From assembly GCA_034698045.1 (NCBI GenBank), contig JAQGAU010001249.1, positions 1 to 20,270 of the forward strand: a stretch of 20,270 bases of DNA, given 5' to 3'. How positions within the stretch are numbered: the stretch's first letter is position 1; every line of letters begins with the position of its first letter. The position numbers and the translations under genes were made by a program. Under the pieces are notes generated by a model. The model had not been told where the DNA came from. It ran no database searches and worked only from the letters and a program-made list of their open reading frames with translations. The DNA is from Paramacrobiotus richtersi (taxonomy: Eukaryota > Tardigrada > Eutardigrada > Parachela > Macrobiotidae). This document shows, in pieces, positions 18,582-20,270 of the stretch.

Positions 18582-18894
18582 TCAACAGAAAAGCACTGTT
18601 GACAGTAGGAACACCAAAAAAATCGGTTGGTTTTTTTCGCGGTTCTTACGAAATTTTTGAACGTATAGGTGAAGCAAATCATAAGATCTTATTTTTTTGG
18701 GCAAGCCCACCAGGATAGCCACGGGTGAATGATGTTTCCAGGTTGAAAACCTCGATAAACGCAAAGAGCCGAGTTACTAAATTACGACTGCACTCAGCGG
18801 CTAAGGTAGCACTGGTGCCTAACGCATTCGCCGGTAGAAACAAATGCTGTAGATTATGCATCTGACAAAAGTCAGGCATGTCGAAAACTTTCAA
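18582..18894 (-). pseudogene. Ty3/gypsy integrase, end of core and C-terminal part
   Basis: The minus frame 18894-18679 has DFCQMHNLQHLFLPANALG, TSATLAAECSRNLVTRL. This follows the DDE-core pattern FC..hnI.H....P.hP.tNG.AEr..r..k..L, where the catalytic Glu of AE(R) is present and the hP.tNG turn is damaged. The next frame (18764-18582) has WKHHSPVAILVGLPKKIRSY, DLLHLYVQKF, REKNQ, matching (T)pH..tg.sPa.LL.Gr.lRtrLdlL.P....v....q. The two frames overlap, giving one frameshift. Upstream parts of this integrase are not clear at 18.9-19.3 kb. Confidence 0.65.
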
Positions 18895-19526
18895 AGGAAA
18901 ACAACATGGATCCAGGTATGCTCAATTTTCCTGTTGTGTACGAAAGCTGTAGTGTAGAGCCACACGAAAAGTACGTCGCAGATAATTATTCAAAGCGTTT
19001 TTGTTTGTACTAGAAAAATGAAAAACTGACAAGAATGGAGGTGAGGGCTAGACTGTATGCATGTCTCCAGGACATCCGACCGGAGAACGGGCAACAGCCG
19101 ACCGGCCGAGGTGTTGATGAGCAGCTTCGCAAAACTCGTCTTACTTGAAAGTGATCAATCATAGTGGACACGTAGTTCCAGAAAGGAGTACTCCTGCTGT
19201 AAAAGTCTACGCTATTAAAGTACGTGGCCACTTTTTGTGGCCGACAGGAAAACATTTATTTAACTTTTAGTTTTATCGCTGTCAAGCTAGGCGAAAAGAC
19301 TGCAGGTCGTCGATCGTGGATAATTTCTTTGCTGCCGGTAAGCAAACAGACAGCATTACCCATTTACTGTTTTCATTGGCATATCGTTTTCATTATAAAA
19401 CTGTTGAGGTAAGTAACTCCGCTTGGGGTGGAACAAATCATATAGCATCATAAATAACCTTGCTAGCAGTGCATACAAAATATACTGTTCATCCAGAAAT
19501 GTCAATGGAAGAACGTTCCACGACAC
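18895..19526. other. No gene recognised; one strong donor-like site
   Basis: A short plus-strand ORF at 19034 (MEVRARLYACLQDIRPENG) has a good start context but only 37 codons. A minus frame at 19010-19255 (VDFYSRSTPFWNYV) might be eroded integrase core upstream of 18582-18894. TGTTGAG|GTAAGT at about 19410 is a perfect donor match without a supporting exon. Confidence 0.4.
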
Positions 19527-19787
19527 ATGCACAGCAAAAATGAGTTGAGGAACAATAAACTTTCACAGTCGTTGACAAGAACGCTCTATACAGCATCAGC
19601 TAGCATTACTAAACACAATGAGTGCAATATGATTCTGCATAGTTCGCACGCTCGCTTACAAGTTAGGATGCATAAACAATACACTGGTAGCGACTTCACA
19701 GTAGTCACAAAACAGGCTTCGCGAGTGGTGCCTTGGCACTATAAGCTGTCAACTGCCAACGGTTTCCGGGTTGATATCGCAAAATAA
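19527..19787 (+). pseudogene. Retropepsin-like fragment of an LTR retrotransposon
   Basis: An 86-codon frame. Its second half reads QYTGSDFTVVTKQAS, then YKLSTANGFRVDI. This fits the lDTGSd.Tvv....... l.tAnG..v.i layout of Ty3-type aspartic proteases, with the catalytic Asp changed to Tyr. The first half (Lys/Asn/His-rich) may be nucleocapsid-derived but has no intact CCHC knuckle. No reverse transcriptase follows before the window ends. Opposite orientation to the integrase at 18582-18894, so it is a separate insertion. Confidence 0.4.
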
Positions 19788-20270
19788 ACTTGCTATGACG
19801 ATGCATGCAATCTGCATTTCTCGGCTATAGTAACTGGACGCCATCTTCTGTGTGAAGCACGAATCAAGAATCCACAAACACAGTGCACCAACAAAACCAA
19901 TTGCTTCTAAATTTAGGTTTAACGTTAGCTGAATATCGATCACTGTGCAACAGCATTAAACAGATGCAACACACTACATGCGTAGGCGATTCATCACACG
20001 CTGCGCAGCACTCATCTACAGTTAACCGACTCATGTCTGCGGAGCCAGCATGCCACTGTGTTCAACGCCTTCGGTAAATTTTACAATTTGAATATGGTTT
20101 CGACAAATATATTTTTTCCGTTCCAGCAGGTGCAGAAACCTAAGGCTGCAAAACTTATTCGGTGATCATTTCTGGAACTTCCCTTCTACGTTACCAGAAA
20201 TAGCACGCGTTCGAATAGCGGTAATTCGTTGCACTTTTCGTTATATAAGCACGTTATAAAATGATTGAGC
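19788..20270. other. No gene recognised; TATA-like end
   Basis: Overlapping frames of about 64 codons on both strands without domains. TATATAAGC at about 20242 and TTATAAAATG at the window end could mark a promoter for something beyond the right edge. Confidence 0.35.

Overview
The window looks like a eukaryotic intergenic region that has become a graveyard of mobile DNA. No open frame is long enough to be an intact gene of a known family. CpG is not visibly depleted. Recognisable pieces are non-LTR and Ty3/gypsy retroelement proteins in both orientations, plus splice-type sites and TATA boxes. This fits an arthropod genome. The Ty3 motifs remind me of tick or other chelicerate elements, but that assignment is an impression, not a result. 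I see no rRNA, tRNA, CRISPR array or prokaryotic operon.

Region by region. At 1-1.05 kb, minus strand, there is a decayed, internally deleted non-LTR retrotransposon (endonuclease-like, then reverse transcriptase). At 1.3-8.2 kb, plus strand, lies the most unusual part: a run of non-retroviral coding remnants all facing the same way. They are a small basic ORF, a possible two-exon small gene, a gene with two tandem PC4/Sub1-like single-stranded-DNA-binding domains behind a clear TATA box, a long decayed unrecognised protein, and a JmjC-domain protein. Two direct copies of a 0.6-0.7 kb repeat (1552-2145 and 3530-4230) each lie just in front of a gene start.

At 8.9-12.4 kb the minus strand carries Ty3/gypsy pol pieces (one RT near 9.0-9.4 kb; a second pol with RT, RNase H and integrase zinc domain between 12.4 and 10.9 kb), with a weak plus-strand Gag-like stretch at 10.1-10.6 kb. 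At 13.9-17.0 kb the plus strand carries a Gag, a degraded protease and a second Gag. At 17.0-17.4 kb is a GC-richer patch with perfect hairpins. At 18.6-18.9 kb is a minus-strand integrase C-terminal part, and at 19.5-19.8 kb a plus-strand protease-like frame.

How it fits together: the retroelements are unrelated, overlapping insertions of different ages. The PC4/JmjC cluster is not explained by any retroelement. Its shared orientation, compact spacing and repeated upstream sequence suggest remains of one multi-gene element or integrated DNA virus, carrying single-stranded-DNA-binding and chromatin-type genes. That last step is inference. All genes found are broken by stops or frameshifts unless stated.
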